A stretch of DNA of 64,000 nucleotides. Source: Thalassospira lohafexi. GTDB taxonomy: Bacteria > Pseudomonadota > Alphaproteobacteria > Rhodospirillales > Thalassospiraceae. Below, one piece after another: positions 17,274-25,905 of this stretch; position 1 is the first letter of the stretch; every line of letters starts with the position of its first letter. The DNA lies in contig NZ_NXGX01000008.1 of NCBI RefSeq assembly GCF_002844275.1, positions 145,445 to 209,444 of the forward strand, in the 5' to 3' direction. Both the position numbers and the translations under genes were made by a program. The notes below the pieces were generated by a model, which was not told the origin of the DNA, did no database searches, and was given only the letters and a program-made list of their open reading frames with translations.

Positions 17274-17885
17274 TTAGCTGTCGTTTCGGGATTTGTGTAG
17301 TTTAATCCACTGCTCAAGCGGATCTATCCGGTCATTGCCAAAGAACGGTTCGCCTTCATAGAAAAAGAACGGTGATCCGAACGCGCCCATTTCGATTGCT
17401 TCGTCAGTGATGTCGCGGGTGTGACTTTTCCAGCGCTGTTCTTCGACAGCAGCACGCATTTCGCCCGGATTGATCGAGTGGCGTGTGGCGGCGGCCAGAA
17501 CGTTTTCCGGGTTAGACATATCCAGTCCATCGGCGAAATAGCCGCGATAGATATCCTTGGCAAATTTACGCGCCAATGCGGGAGATCGCGATTCAAGCCA
17601 GTAGAAGGCGCGTGTTGGCATCAGGGCCGAGTATGGGAAGTTTTGGGGAATACAGAACGGCGTATTTTGTGCCCGTGCGCAGCGTTCCATGTCATGGCGG
17701 AAATAGTCGCCACGAATGGGTTGCTCAAGAAGCGGGCTTTGTCCGGTTTGTTTAAAGGCGGCACCAATCATAAAAGGGCGCCAGATGACTTTTACCCCGA
17801 CACGCGATTCGAATTCTTCCATACGCTCGGCAGCGAGGTAGCCATACGGTGATGAGAAATCGAAGTAAAACCGGACTTCCGACAT
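17274..17885 (-). CDS. 2-hydroxychromene-2-carboxylate isomerase-like DsbA-fold protein
   Basis: A 203-residue thioredoxin-fold protein of the kappa-class glutathione transferase/HCCA isomerase group. VRFYFDFSSPYGYLAAERM has the serine that contacts glutathione where DsbA has a cysteine, and GAFGSPFFFYEGEPFFGNDR is the cis-proline and C-terminal region. HCCA isomerases act in naphthalene-type degradation, but many genomic members have unknown substrates and no aromatic pathway genes are seen here. It lies between the leucine operon and putR and is probably a separate transcript. A second distant relative is at 25906-26526. Confidence 0.85.
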   Translation of the reverse strand: MSEVRFYFDFSSPYGYLAAERMEEFESRVGVKVIWRPFMIGAAFKQTGQSPLLEQPIRGDYFRHDMERCARAQNTPFCIPQNFPYSALMPTRAFYWLESRSPALARKFAKDIYRGYFADGLDMSNPENVLAAATRHSINPGEMRAAVEEQRWKSHTRDITDEAIEMGAFGSPFFFYEGEPFFGNDRIDPLEQWIKLHKSRNDS

Positions 17886-18012
17886 GTTTCCTGCACCTGA
17901 TTGTTCTTAATTGTCATTTGGCAAAAGCCGGGCCCTACAGGTCTTGTGCCCATTTGGACCGAACCTGATTGTGCGCCATTGAGCCTGTGCAAAGCAATTA
18001 AAAAACAGATGC

Positions 18013-18486
18013 TTAGGGGATTACGATACCGGGGCGGACTTTTACTTCTTCCATCACGACATATGTATGAGTCTGGCTGACTCCCTGAACCGAAGACAGA
18101 CGTTCGAGGAATTCACGATAAGCATACATGTCTTCAACCCGAAGTTTGGCGAGATAGTCAAAGCCGCCAGCAACCATATGGCATTCTTCTATTTCGGGCA
18201 GTTTACGGATCGCAGCTGCAAAGACGTCAAAGACATCCGGGGTCGTGCGATCAAGCGTGATTTCGACAAATACGACCAGTGACTGGTTCAACTTGCGCGG
18301 ATCAATGGTCGCCATATAGCCGGTAATAAAGCCTTGCTGCTCAAGACGCCGGACACGTTCAAGGCATGGTGTCGGGCTCAGGTTAACGCGGCGCGACAGT
18401 TCGACATTCGACATTCGCCCATCATTTTGCAGCTCACGAAGGATCTGTGTGTCGATTTTGTCGAGATTTTTTTGATTCTTCTGCAT
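18013..18486 (-). CDS. putR: Lrp/AsnC-family transcriptional regulator, probable proline-responsive PutR
   Basis: A 157-residue regulator. The N-terminal winged helix-turn-helix spans about 10-60 (LDKIDTQILRELQNDGRMSN, then NLSPTPCLERVRRLEQQGFI), and the C-terminal RAM effector domain about 75-150 contains HMVAGGFDYLAKLRVEDMYAY. It is divergent from putA with a 204-bp gap. In Agrobacterium and Rhodobacter an Lrp-type PutR in this arrangement activates putA in response to proline, so the same role is inferred. The shared gap is AT-rich with several A/T tracts, as Lrp sites usually are. Confidence 0.85.
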   Translation of the reverse strand: MQKNQKNLDKIDTQILRELQNDGRMSNVELSRRVNLSPTPCLERVRRLEQQGFITGYMATIDPRKLNQSLVVFVEITLDRTTPDVFDVFAAAIRKLPEIEECHMVAGGFDYLAKLRVEDMYAYREFLERLSSVQGVSQTHTYVVMEEVKVRPGIVIP

Positions 18487-18690
18487 TTTGGCTTTCTAAC
18501 CAGTGTTTGTGGCTATTCAATAAGGAAACTGATGGATGATATATCGTATTTTTTGCAAAAATGGCAGCACATTTTTCAGATAGAATATTATTCTCAGTCG
18601 TTATAGAGGTGCCATCAGGGTCTGAAGACGAAATCGCTGCATTTATCTTCTGACAGGCTGCAAGTGAACCGCAGGGAGAAAAAAGACAAA

Positions 18691-21600
18691 ATGTTTCGCA
18701 CAGAATTGCCCCAACCAAACGATATTCGTACTGAAATTCGCAACGCCTATCGCGCCGACGAGGAAGAAGCCGTCGCACGCCTGATAGAGGCCGCCCGGTT
18801 GTCGCCCGAGCAAACCGCCCGCGTTCAGGATCGCGCCTATCAATTGGTCGCACGTGTCCGCAAAGCCGATAACGGCAAAAGCGGGATTGATGCGCTGCTT
18901 CACGAGTATGAGCTGTCGAGCAAGGAAGGCGTCATTTTGATGTGCCTTGCCGAGGCCCTGTTGCGTGTTCCCGATGCGGTCACTGCTGACAAACTTATTC
19001 AGGACAAACTGTTTGATGCCAACTGGCAGAGCCACCTTGGCCATTCTGACAGTTTCTTTGTTAATGCCTCGACCTGGGGCTTGATGCTGACTGGGAAGGT
19101 CATCAAATTCGGGAAGGCGGAAAAAGCCGATCCGGGCCGGTTGCTCAAACGTATGATCGGACGGTCCGGTGAACCAGTTATCCGGAAGGCATTCAACCAT
19201 GCCATGCGCATTATGGGCCGCCAGTTCGTCATGGGTCGCACAATTGACGAAGCATCCGTTCGCGCCAAGGCGAACGAAGAAAAAGGCTATCGCTATTCCT
19301 ATGACATGCTGGGCGAGGCTGCCCGCACGATGGAAGACGCGGATCGCTATTACAAGGCATACGAAGATGCCATTCACGATATTGGCCGTGTTGCCAAGGG
19401 TCGCGGCCCGATCAACAGTCCGGGCATCTCGGTCAAGTTGTCGGCCATTCATCCGCGCTATGATTTTGCCAATTACGAACGGGTTGTCACCGAGCTGACC
19501 CCGCGTCTTAAGCAACTTGCCTTTCTGGCCAAGAAATATGACATCGGTTTCACTGTCGATGCCGAAGAGGCCAATCGCCTTGACCTGTCGCTTGACGTCA
19601 TCGGCGATGTGTTTGCCGATCCCGACCTAAGCGGATGGGAAGGATATGGACTTGCGGTTCAGGCCTATCAGAAACGCGCTTATCATGTGCTTGAATGGCT
19701 TGCCGATCTGTCGACCAAGGTCGGCCGCAAGATGATGGTGCGTCTCGTCAAAGGGGCCTATTGGGACACCGAAGTTAAATTCAGTCAGGAAAACGGCTTT
19801 GACGGTTATCCGTGCTTTACGCGGAAAGCATCAACCGACGTTTCCTATCTGGCTTGTGCGAAATTGATGCTGTCGCGCCGCGATGCATTTTATTGCCAGT
19901 TCGCCAGCCACAATGCGCATACGGTTGCCTCCATCCTTGAAATGGCGGGCAATGATCGCACGTTCGAATTCCAGCGTCTGCACGGCATGGGCGAAGCCCT
20001 TTATGAGCAAATCGTTGATAAGGCGGGTGAAAATGTACCTTGCCGCATCTATGCCCCGGTTGGCAGCCACGAAGACCTTCTGGCTTATCTGGTGCGGCGT
20101 CTTTTGGAAAACGGTGCCAATACAAGCTTTGTGAACCGTATTCAGGACGAACAACTGCCAATCGAGGAAATGATCGCTGATCCGGTTGAAAAGATGGCGG
20201 CCCTTCCGCGGAAAGCCCATCCGAAGATTCCGGCACCGGTTGATCTTTATGGGGCAGGGCGTGTGAATTCACGCGGTATTGATCTAACCGATACCAACAA
20301 GCTTCTGCCTCTGAATGAAAAACTCGCCGCGATGCAGGGCAAAACCTGGAACGCAGCCCCACTGATTGATGGCATGCTTGTTTCGGGAACACCAATTGAT
20401 GTCATGAACCCGGCCAAACTTGGCGAAAAGGTTGGTGACCTTGTTCAGGCGACCGAGGCCGACGTTGAGGCGGCTATTGTTGCCGCCGTTAAGGGCTATG
20501 ACGCGTGGAATGCAACGTCTGGTGCGGATCGGGCCGTAGCATTGCGGCGTCTTGGTGATCTGCTTGAAGATCATATGGACGAGTTCATTGCCATTTGTCA
20601 GCGCGAAGCGGGCAAGCTTTATTCGGACGGTGTTGCCGAAGTTCGTGAGGCCGTTGATTTCTGTCGTTACTATGCCAACCGCGCCGAAGAAACCTTCCGC
20701 GACGGTGGTCCACTTGAAGGCCGTGGGGTATTTGTTTGCATTAGCCCATGGAACTTCCCGCTTGCGATCTTCTTAGGCCAGGTGACCGCAGCCCTTGCCG
20801 CGGGGAATGCGGTTATTGCCAAACCGGCCGAGCAGACGTCGCTTGTTGCAGCGCGTGCCGCCGAACTGATCCTTGAGGCCGGTGTTCCGGGTTCTGCCTT
20901 CCAACTGGTGCCGGGACCGGGGCGTGTGATCGGCAATCAGCTGATCAATGATCGGCGTATTGCCGGTGTGGCCTTTACTGGTTCGACCGAGACCGCACAA
21001 TTGATCAATCAGGCGTTGGCAAAACGTCCGGGTGTTCCATTGCCGCTGATTGCCGAAACCGGTGGTCAGAACGCGATGATCGTTGACTCGACCGCATTGC
21101 CAGAACAGGTGGTTCAGGATGCGGTGATTTCAGGTTTCCAGTCCGCTGGTCAACGGTGTTCGGCTCTGCGCGTTTTATTCGTGCAGGAAGACATTGCCGA
21201 CAAACTTTGTCATATGCTGGTCGGCGCGATGAAAGAACTTCGGGTCGGCGATCCGAAATTCCTTGATATCGATGTCGGGCCGGTGATTGACGAGAAATCG
21301 TGCAAAACTCTTGAAAAACATGCTGCGCGCATGAAGAAAGAAGCCAAATTGCTTCATGCCTGTGATGTGTTGCCTGAATGCAAGGACGGTACATTCTTTG
21401 CCCCGCATTGCTTTGAAATCCCGTCGATTGATGTGCTTGAACGCGAAGTCTTTGGTCCGGTTGTTCACGTTGTCCGCTTTAAGGCGTGTGATCTTGGTAA
21501 GGTTCTTGATCAGATCAACGCGTCTGGTTATGGGCTGACCCTTGGCATTCATTCACGTATCGACAGCACGGTGCGTGAAATTTCGCACAAGCTGCGGGTT

Positions 21601-22494
21601 GGTAACTGCTATGTGAACAGAAATCAGATCGGTGCAGTTGTCGGTGTTCAGCCGTTTGGCGGGCAGGGCAAATCAGGTACCGGTCCCAAGGCGGGCGGCC
21701 CGCACTATGTTGAACGGTTTGCCAAGCCAGTTGCCACGGCAAGCAGCACACAGAACGAGGACATCCACGATGACCGTTCACCGATCATCGTCAAAGATGT
21801 ACTGTCCAAAGCCCAATACGCCGACATGCTGTCAGCACAAGAAGAATGGCAGTTTTTCGATGGTAATGAACGAGTTCGCATCCTTGAAAAACTGGCATCA
21901 AAACTAAGTGACTCTTCAAAAGAAGAATTGGTTTCAGGTGCCGACCACATTGCTGATTTTGCCGCCCTTTCGGAAAACGGATTTGTTGCGCCCAAACGGA
22001 TGCCCGGTCCAACCGGTGAAACCAACGACCTGTATTGCCTTGGTCGCGGTGTTTATCTGGTTCAGGCAGACAAGGATGCTGACCCAGCCCACGTGATCCG
22101 CCATTTGGGGGCAGCACTTGCTGCGGGCAATGCCGTTATTCTGGCAGGTGATCAGAAATGGTTCGCCGACCTTCCGGGCCTTGCATTTGCTGCGGGCATG
22201 CCGAAAAAGCTTCTGACTGCGGTCAGCGCCAATACCGGCCTTGGTGCCATGTATGATGGTGATATTGCCGGTGTTTCGTGTGTCGCATCGCTTGATCGTG
22301 TGACATCGTTCAAACAACTTTTGGCAAAGCGCGATGGTGCGATCCTGTCGTTGATTTCTGATAGCGGTGCGGAAGATGACGGCGCACTGCCAGATCAGGC
22401 GTTTATGCACCGTTTCGCAACGGAAAAAACCATCACGATCAACACCACGGCTGCTGGGGGCAACGCGTCCCTGATGTCGATGGACGAGGGGTGA
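18691..22494 (+). CDS. putA: Bifunctional proline dehydrogenase / pyrroline-5-carboxylate dehydrogenase
   Basis: A 1267-residue enzyme that oxidises proline to glutamate in two steps with substrate channelling. The FAD-dependent proline dehydrogenase barrel covers about 120-480 (YRYSYDMLGEAARTMEDADR and LVKGAYWDTEVK). The NAD-dependent aldehyde dehydrogenase domain covers about 550-1020, with E789 in AETGGQNA and catalytic C823 in AGQRCSALR. A C-terminal region of about 200 residues resembles a degenerate aldehyde dehydrogenase and fits the long, non-DNA-binding PutA type. There is no ribbon-helix-helix at the N terminus, so it does not autorepress; regulation falls to PutR. ATG 18691 has AGGGAG upstream; a GTG at 18664 is less likely. 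Confidence 0.96.
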   Translation: MFRTELPQPNDIRTEIRNAYRADEEEAVARLIEAARLSPEQTARVQDRAYQLVARVRKADNGKSGIDALLHEYELSSKEGVILMCLAEALLRVPDAVTADKLIQDKLFDANWQSHLGHSDSFFVNASTWGLMLTGKVIKFGKAEKADPGRLLKRMIGRSGEPVIRKAFNHAMRIMGRQFVMGRTIDEASVRAKANEEKGYRYSYDMLGEAARTMEDADRYYKAYEDAIHDIGRVAKGRGPINSPGISVKLSAIHPRYDFANYERVVTELTPRLKQLAFLAKKYDIGFTVDAEEANRLDLSLDVIGDVFADPDLSGWEGYGLAVQAYQKRAYHVLEWLADLSTKVGRKMMVRLVKGAYWDTEVKFSQENGFDGYPCFTRKASTDVSYLACAKLMLSRRDAFYCQFASHNAHTVASILEMAGNDRTFEFQRLHGMGEALYEQIVDKAGENVPCRIYAPVGSHEDLLAYLVRRLLENGANTSFVNRIQDEQLPIEEMIADPVEKMAALPRKAHPKIPAPVDLYGAGRVNSRGIDLTDTNKLLPLNEKLAAMQGKTWNAAPLIDGMLVSGTPIDVMNPAKLGEKVGDLVQATEADVEAAIVAAVKGYDAWNATSGADRAVALRRLGDLLEDHMDEFIAICQREAGKLYSDGVAEVREAVDFCRYYANRAEETFRDGGPLEGRGVFVCISPWNFPLAIFLGQVTAALAAGNAVIAKPAEQTSLVAARAAELILEAGVPGSAFQLVPGPGRVIGNQLINDRRIAGVAFTGSTETAQLINQALAKRPGVPLPLIAETGGQNAMIVDSTALPEQVVQDAVISGFQSAGQRCSALRVLFVQEDIADKLCHMLVGAMKELRVGDPKFLDIDVGPVIDEKSCKTLEKHAARMKKEAKLLHACDVLPECKDGTFFAPHCFEIPSIDVLEREVFGPVVHVVRFKACDLGKVLDQINASGYGLTLGIHSRIDSTVREISHKLRVGNCYVNRNQIGAVVGVQPFGGQGKSGTGPKAGGPHYVERFAKPVATASSTQNEDIHDDRSPIIVKDVLSKAQYADMLSAQEEWQFFDGNERVRILEKLASKLSDSSKEELVSGADHIADFAALSENGFVAPKRMPGPTGETNDLYCLGRGVYLVQADKDADPAHVIRHLGAALAAGNAVILAGDQKWFADLPGLAFAAGMPKKLLTAVSANTGLGAMYDGDIAGVSCVASLDRVTSFKQLLAKRDGAILSLISDSGAEDDGALPDQAFMHRFATEKTITINTTAAGGNASLMSMDEG

Positions 22495-22559
22495 TCAGGT
22501 TCATTTGGCAGGTGCCAGACATTCTGGTAATACGCCTGCCTGATTGATGTATCGATATA

Positions 22560-22592
22560 ATGGATCGGGAAGAAATTCCCGGTCCATTTTTT
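22560..22592 (+). terminator. Rho-independent terminator downstream of putA
   Basis: ATGGATCGGGAA (22560-22571) pairs with TTCCCGGTCCAT (22576-22587), 12 bp with one G-T pair and a 4-nt loop, followed by a run of T. It lies 65 bp after putA. Confidence 0.9.
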
Positions 22593-22680
22593 GTTGCTCA
22601 TCAATTTTTCGCTAATGTGGCCCGGTTTAAAACTGTTTAGGGCTTTTTTTCGTCAAAATTCACTGCAATAGATACAGCCC

Positions 22681-22705
22681 GGAACAGAACACGCCATGCG
22701 GCGTT
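22681..22705 (+). promoter_or_regulatory. EcfG-type general stress promoter of the BON lipoprotein gene
   Basis: GGAAC (22681-22685), a 16-bp spacer and CGTT (22702-22705) match the alphaproteobacterial general stress sigma factor EcfG consensus, GGAAC-N16/17-CGTT. Transcription would start near 22712, giving a leader of about 83 nt before the ATG at 22795. BON-domain envelope proteins are frequent stress-regulon members, which supports the call. Confidence 0.6.
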
Positions 22706-22794
22706 CATCTGGTAAGGATTAGAATAGCCGCATGAACGTTCGACGGTCCGAATAATAATTGAACATGCCCAATGGGCGTAAAAGGAGTACCGAA

Positions 22795-23424
22795 ATGATC
22801 CAGGTTTCCCGAGGCTGGCGCAGTGTTGTTAAAACGGTTTCGGTATGTGTGCTGTTGGCAGCTCCCATTGCTGCCTGTGGGCCATTACAGATGCCGCTCG
22901 AAGACCGCACAGGCAATGACCAGTGGCTCGATACCCAGATTAAATCCGGTATCCTTGGCGAGTTTTCCAAAGTCGATCACACCTACCTGATGGATGTGAA
23001 TGTCGACATCTGGAAGCAGGAGGTCATGGTCACCGGGATGGTCGACTCAAAAGGCAAATATTATGACGTTATGTCCCTGATCAAACAGGATAACCGCATC
23101 AAAACCGTTCATGATCACCTTGAGATTGCCGATGCCGAATCCATTGAGGCCTATCGCGCGGCTGAAGACGAGTATGGCAAAAATGCCGTTCCAACCGATT
23201 CGGCGACCCAAACCGTGTCCGATGTCTGGATTGAAGGCCAGATCAAAGCCTTGTTATTGGCTGAAAAAGGCGTCAGTTCGGTGAACTACCGCTGGCAGTC
23301 GGTAAATAATGTTGTTTACATCATGGGCGAGGCGCAGACCGATCCGGAACTGCAAAAAGTGCTTTCGATCGTGCGTCGCATCAAAGGTGTTAAACGCGTA
23401 GTCAGCCATATCACGCTTGCCTGA
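22795..23424 (+). CDS. Dual BON-domain lipoprotein (DolP/OsmY-like)
   Basis: A 209-residue lipoprotein. A signal peptide with lipobox IAAC puts the acylated cysteine at residue 28. BON domain 1 spans about 42-112 (DQWLDTQIKSGIL, then VDSKGKYYDVMSLIKQ) and BON domain 2 about 138-208 (SDVWIEGQIKALLLAEKG, then RIKGVKRVVSHI). Two tandem BON domains on a lipoprotein match DolP (YraP), which maintains the outer membrane at phospholipid interfaces. GGAGTACCGAA before the ATG at 22795 decides the start. An EcfG-type promoter upstream suggests general stress control. Confidence 0.88.
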   Translation: MIQVSRGWRSVVKTVSVCVLLAAPIAACGPLQMPLEDRTGNDQWLDTQIKSGILGEFSKVDHTYLMDVNVDIWKQEVMVTGMVDSKGKYYDVMSLIKQDNRIKTVHDHLEIADAESIEAYRAAEDEYGKNAVPTDSATQTVSDVWIEGQIKALLLAEKGVSSVNYRWQSVNNVVYIMGEAQTDPELQKVLSIVRRIKGVKRVVSHITLA

Positions 23425-23515
23425 TCTCCTTCTGATTAAACGACTTTTTTGAAGTTCCCTGCAAATCTGGCGGTTTGTGGGGAATTTTTTTGTCTGAGGT
23501 GTATTAAAAGTGTTT

Positions 23516-23534
23516 GAAAACTATTCGCATTTAC
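23516..23534. promoter_or_regulatory. Weak Fur-box-like sequence upstream of bfd
   Basis: GAAAACTATTCGCATTTAC resembles the 19-bp Fur box (about 14 of 19 positions against GATAATGATTCTCATTTGC). It lies 46 bp before the bfd start codon, where an iron-responsive repressor would act. The match is moderate and Irr/RirA-type control is an alternative in this class. Confidence 0.3.
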
Positions 23535-23579
23535 CGTACAGATTTGGCTCTGTAACTAATAACTGATTGCATTTGCACC

Positions 23580-23813
23580 ATGTATGTTTGCGTTTGTAAT
23601 GCGCTTAGAGAAAAAGACGTTAGACGGGCTGCCGAAGAAGGTGGTGCGACGCGTCCGGCTGAGGTGTTCCGTTTTCATGGCTGTGCGCCACAATGCGGTA
23701 AATGCGCCTGCCATATGCGTGCAGAACTGATTAGCTCAAACACCTGCGGCAATTGCGATTGCGATGATGCTGCAGCAGTTACAGCAAACTACGAGCCGAT
23801 TGCAGCGGAATAA
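23580..23813 (+). CDS. bfd: Bacterioferritin-associated ferredoxin (2Fe-2S)
   Basis: A 77-residue protein. Cluster ligands C4-x-C6 and C39-x2-C42 match the Bfd pattern, which in other bacteria reduces bacterioferritin haem to release stored iron. An additional C35 precedes the second pair. The C-terminal tail adds C56-x2-C59-x-C61 (CGNCDCDD), which the classical 64-residue Bfd lacks. No bacterioferritin gene is adjacent. It stands alone between the BON lipoprotein and the convergent dehydrogenase, with a bidirectional terminator after it. Confidence 0.85.
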   Translation: MYVCVCNALREKDVRRAAEEGGATRPAEVFRFHGCAPQCGKCACHMRAELISSNTCGNCDCDDAAAVTANYEPIAAE

Positions 23814-23850
23814 CGCTGCAAAGGCCGTTTTCCAAATCTGCATCTGAATG

Positions 23851-23894
23851 AAAAAAAAGGCGAAGCCGTTATGGGCCTCGCCTTTTGTCGTTTT
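23851..23894. terminator. Bidirectional terminator between bfd and the amino-acid dehydrogenase gene
   Basis: AAAAGGCGA (23855-23863) pairs with TCGCCTTTT (23878-23886), and an inner GCC/GGC extends the stem. A tracts on the left and T-rich sequence on the right give a T tail in both directions, serving the two convergent genes. Confidence 0.88.
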
Positions 23895-23921
23895 GGGTTC
23901 ATGTCTGCATGATAGGGTCGA

Positions 23922-24980
23922 TCATGCTGCGTGTTGGCGCAGACCAAACCGTTCTTCGGCCAGTCGGTCAGCAACGAAACTGGTTGATAGGTTTTGCTGA
24001 CTGGCGCGGTCAAAGATCTCGCGCACGGTCGCACCGATGCCTTTGATGTGTTTATTGGTGTCGCTCACCGGTTTGCCTTCGCGGCAATAATGGACCTCAA
24101 CAACACCGCCAGCATTAATAACGTAATCAGGGGCATACAGAATGCCTGCTTCGCGCAGCATGTCACCATGACGTGCGTGTTCAAGCTGGTTGTTGGCGGC
24201 CCCGGCAATGATCCCGACGCGAAGTTTTTCAAGGGTTCGATCATTGATCACGCCCCCCAATGCACAAGGAGCAAGGATATCGGTATCCACAGACAGGATG
24301 TTCTCAACTGAAACCGCAGTGGCGCCAAATGCATCAACCGCCTTGGTCACACTGGCCTGATTAAGATCGGCGACCACAAGTTTTGCACCGGCATCATAAA
24401 GCATCTGACACAAATGATAGCCGACGTGGCCAAGCCCCTGAACAGCAACGCGCATGCCGGTCAGGTCATCGTGCCCGTTTTTAAACCGCGCGGCTTCTTT
24501 CAGTCCGATGAATACACCATAGGCGGTAAAGGGTGACGGGTCTCCGGTACGAGCCGGGTCTTTGCCATCGCTGATCCCGCCGACATGTTTTGTCTGACTG
24601 GCGATCTGTTCCATATCTGCCGGGCTGGTGCCAACATCTTCGGCAACAATATAACGACCGCCGACCTGTTCGACGGCACGGCCCATGGCACGGAACAGTT
24701 CAGGTGTTTTCTGGCTGCGTGGATCACCGATGATGACGGACTTGCCACCGCCAAGGGGCAAGTTTGCAAGGGCCGACTTATACGTCATGCCGCGCGACAG
24801 GCGCAGCGCATCGTGGATGGCTTCCTGTTCAGTGGCATAGGGCCACATTCGGCATCCACCAAGCGATGGCCCAAGATTGGTATTGTGAACGGCGATGATG
24901 GTTTTCAATCCGCTGGCGGTGTCACTGGCAAAAACAACCTGTTCGTGGCCGTCAAATGCGGTATCGGAAAAAACGTTCAT
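23922..24980 (-). CDS. Leucine/valine/phenylalanine-type dehydrogenase (Glu/Leu/Phe/Val dehydrogenase family)
   Basis: A 352-residue NAD-dependent oxidative deaminase. The dimerisation/substrate domain has MTYKSALANLPLGGGKSVII with lysines K68 and K80, the positions of the substrate-binding and catalytic lysines in Bacillus leucine dehydrogenase. The Rossmann domain has VQGLGHVGYHL. The length fits leucine dehydrogenase, shorter than glutamate dehydrogenases. It would convert branched-chain amino acids to 2-oxo acids, feeding the leucine pathway encoded at 11.6-17 kb. AGGAGG nine bases upstream supports the start at 24980. Substrate choice within the family is not certain. Confidence 0.88.
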   Translation of the reverse strand: MNVFSDTAFDGHEQVVFASDTASGLKTIIAVHNTNLGPSLGGCRMWPYATEQEAIHDALRLSRGMTYKSALANLPLGGGKSVIIGDPRSQKTPELFRAMGRAVEQVGGRYIVAEDVGTSPADMEQIASQTKHVGGISDGKDPARTGDPSPFTAYGVFIGLKEAARFKNGHDDLTGMRVAVQGLGHVGYHLCQMLYDAGAKLVVADLNQASVTKAVDAFGATAVSVENILSVDTDILAPCALGGVINDRTLEKLRVGIIAGAANNQLEHARHGDMLREAGILYAPDYVINAGGVVEVHYCREGKPVSDTNKHIKGIGATVREIFDRASQQNLSTSFVADRLAEERFGLRQHAA

Positions 24981-25565
24981 CCTCGGCAGCCTCCTGGCAG
25001 CATGTTTGTTCTGGTGCAAGACGGGCTTGCTTATCCTTGTATGTTTGATGCATTGGCCATTTGATCAATTTTAAATTCAGGCAAGATTGAAAAAAGATCG
25101 TTTCGGTTGGGTAGGGGGAGCGAGGACGGAACTTTATGATCCCTGCAGATTGCCTTTGAAATATTGTTGCGCGACGTGTGCGCTGCACAATCGCAAGCAA
25201 AGGGCGTTTTATGTAAAAGCCCTCGATAAAATGATTCTTTTTTATCGATTTTTCATCCGGCTGGAACGGCACCTCAGCGGGTATCAATCCCATATTTCAG
25301 CGATTTATTTTCCAAAATGGCGCATTTGGCAGGATAAGTTCTGAAACCCGCAGTTGTCGGCGTTTGAGGTGATAGGGCTATGACAAATTGGGGCTTGAAA
25401 CCGGAGCGATTTGTGTTGAAATACAAAACAACCGGATAATTTACGGCTCGTTAAGGTGCGAAACGTAGAGTGATGGTTGGGTATCTTGTGGTTGAGATTC
25501 CCAGTTCAGGACACGACGGCGTCTGGGCGGCGCCGCCGGACAAAAAAGTAAGGAGATCGGCGGAA
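24981..25565. other. 585-bp region without a called gene
   Basis: It holds the promoter side of the minus-strand dehydrogenase, the structured plus-strand RNA candidate (25165-25254), and a 19-codon open frame with a weak GAGG site (25380-25439) that I do not call. Longer frames in this stretch have no ribosome-binding site and cross the terminator hairpin. Confidence 0.5.
25165..25254 (+). ncRNA. Candidate structured RNA ending in an orphan terminator
   Basis: Three hairpins lie in a row. TTGCG...CGCAA (about 25165-25197) encloses GTGC-GCT-GCAC. AGGGC (25201-25205) pairs with GCCCT (25219-25223), extended by TTTT/AAAA. TCGATAAAA (25223-25231) pairs with TTTTATCGA (25240-25248) and is followed by five T. 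No plus-strand gene upstream needs this terminator; the dehydrogenase before it is on the other strand. A small RNA is the simplest reading. Its 5' end is unknown and I found no convincing promoter. Confidence 0.4.
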
Positions 25566-25799
25566 ATGTCTGCGTTCACAGACCATCGCCAGACCGTATT
25601 CGAGGTTGAACTGCACAATCAGGCCGTTCGCGAATGCGTCAAAGAGAACCGTTCCCACGAAATCTTTGATGATCGCTGGGCCGACGTGCAAATCCACGAA
25701 GTTGCCGCAAGCAACGAGGGTAAGGCTCTTGCCATGATCGAAAACACCTATCCGTCATCAGATGGGTTTGTTGTCGATCACGTCAAACGCCTTGCCTGA
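25566..25799 (+). CDS. Small conserved-looking hypothetical protein, 77 aa
   Basis: I do not recognise the family. The protein is soluble and acidic in the middle, with the segment CVKENRSHEIFDDRWADVQIH and the end GFVVDHVKRLA. The start at 25566 is decided by AAGGAG ten bases upstream; the open frame continues further 5' without a signal. A strong terminator lies 35 bp after the stop, so it is a monocistronic unit, which supports it being a real gene. Confidence 0.65.
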   Translation: MSAFTDHRQTVFEVELHNQAVRECVKENRSHEIFDDRWADVQIHEVAASNEGKALAMIENTYPSSDGFVVDHVKRLA

Positions 25800-25833
25800 G
25801 GGGAAGATGAATTCTGGCCGGTAAAGGCCATAT

Positions 25834-25875
25834 ACAAACCGGGCGGGATGTTTTTCCCGCCCGGTTTGTTTTTTT
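25834..25875 (+). terminator. Rho-independent terminator after the 77-aa gene
   Basis: ACAAACCGGGCGGGA (25834-25848) pairs perfectly with TCCCGCCCGGTTTGT (25855-25869), a 15-bp GC-rich stem followed by seven T. Confidence 0.95.
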
Positions 25876-25905
25876 AAGGAGTGGTCGAGCAGGCGGATAG
25901 CCAGC

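Noticed and set aside
19817..20395. Open frame of 192 codons antisense to putA
   Set aside because: Same reason: complementary-strand shadow in a GC-biased coding region.
25087..25344. Open frame of 85 codons in the 25-kb intergenic region
   Set aside because: It runs straight through an intrinsic terminator hairpin and lacks a ribosome-binding site.
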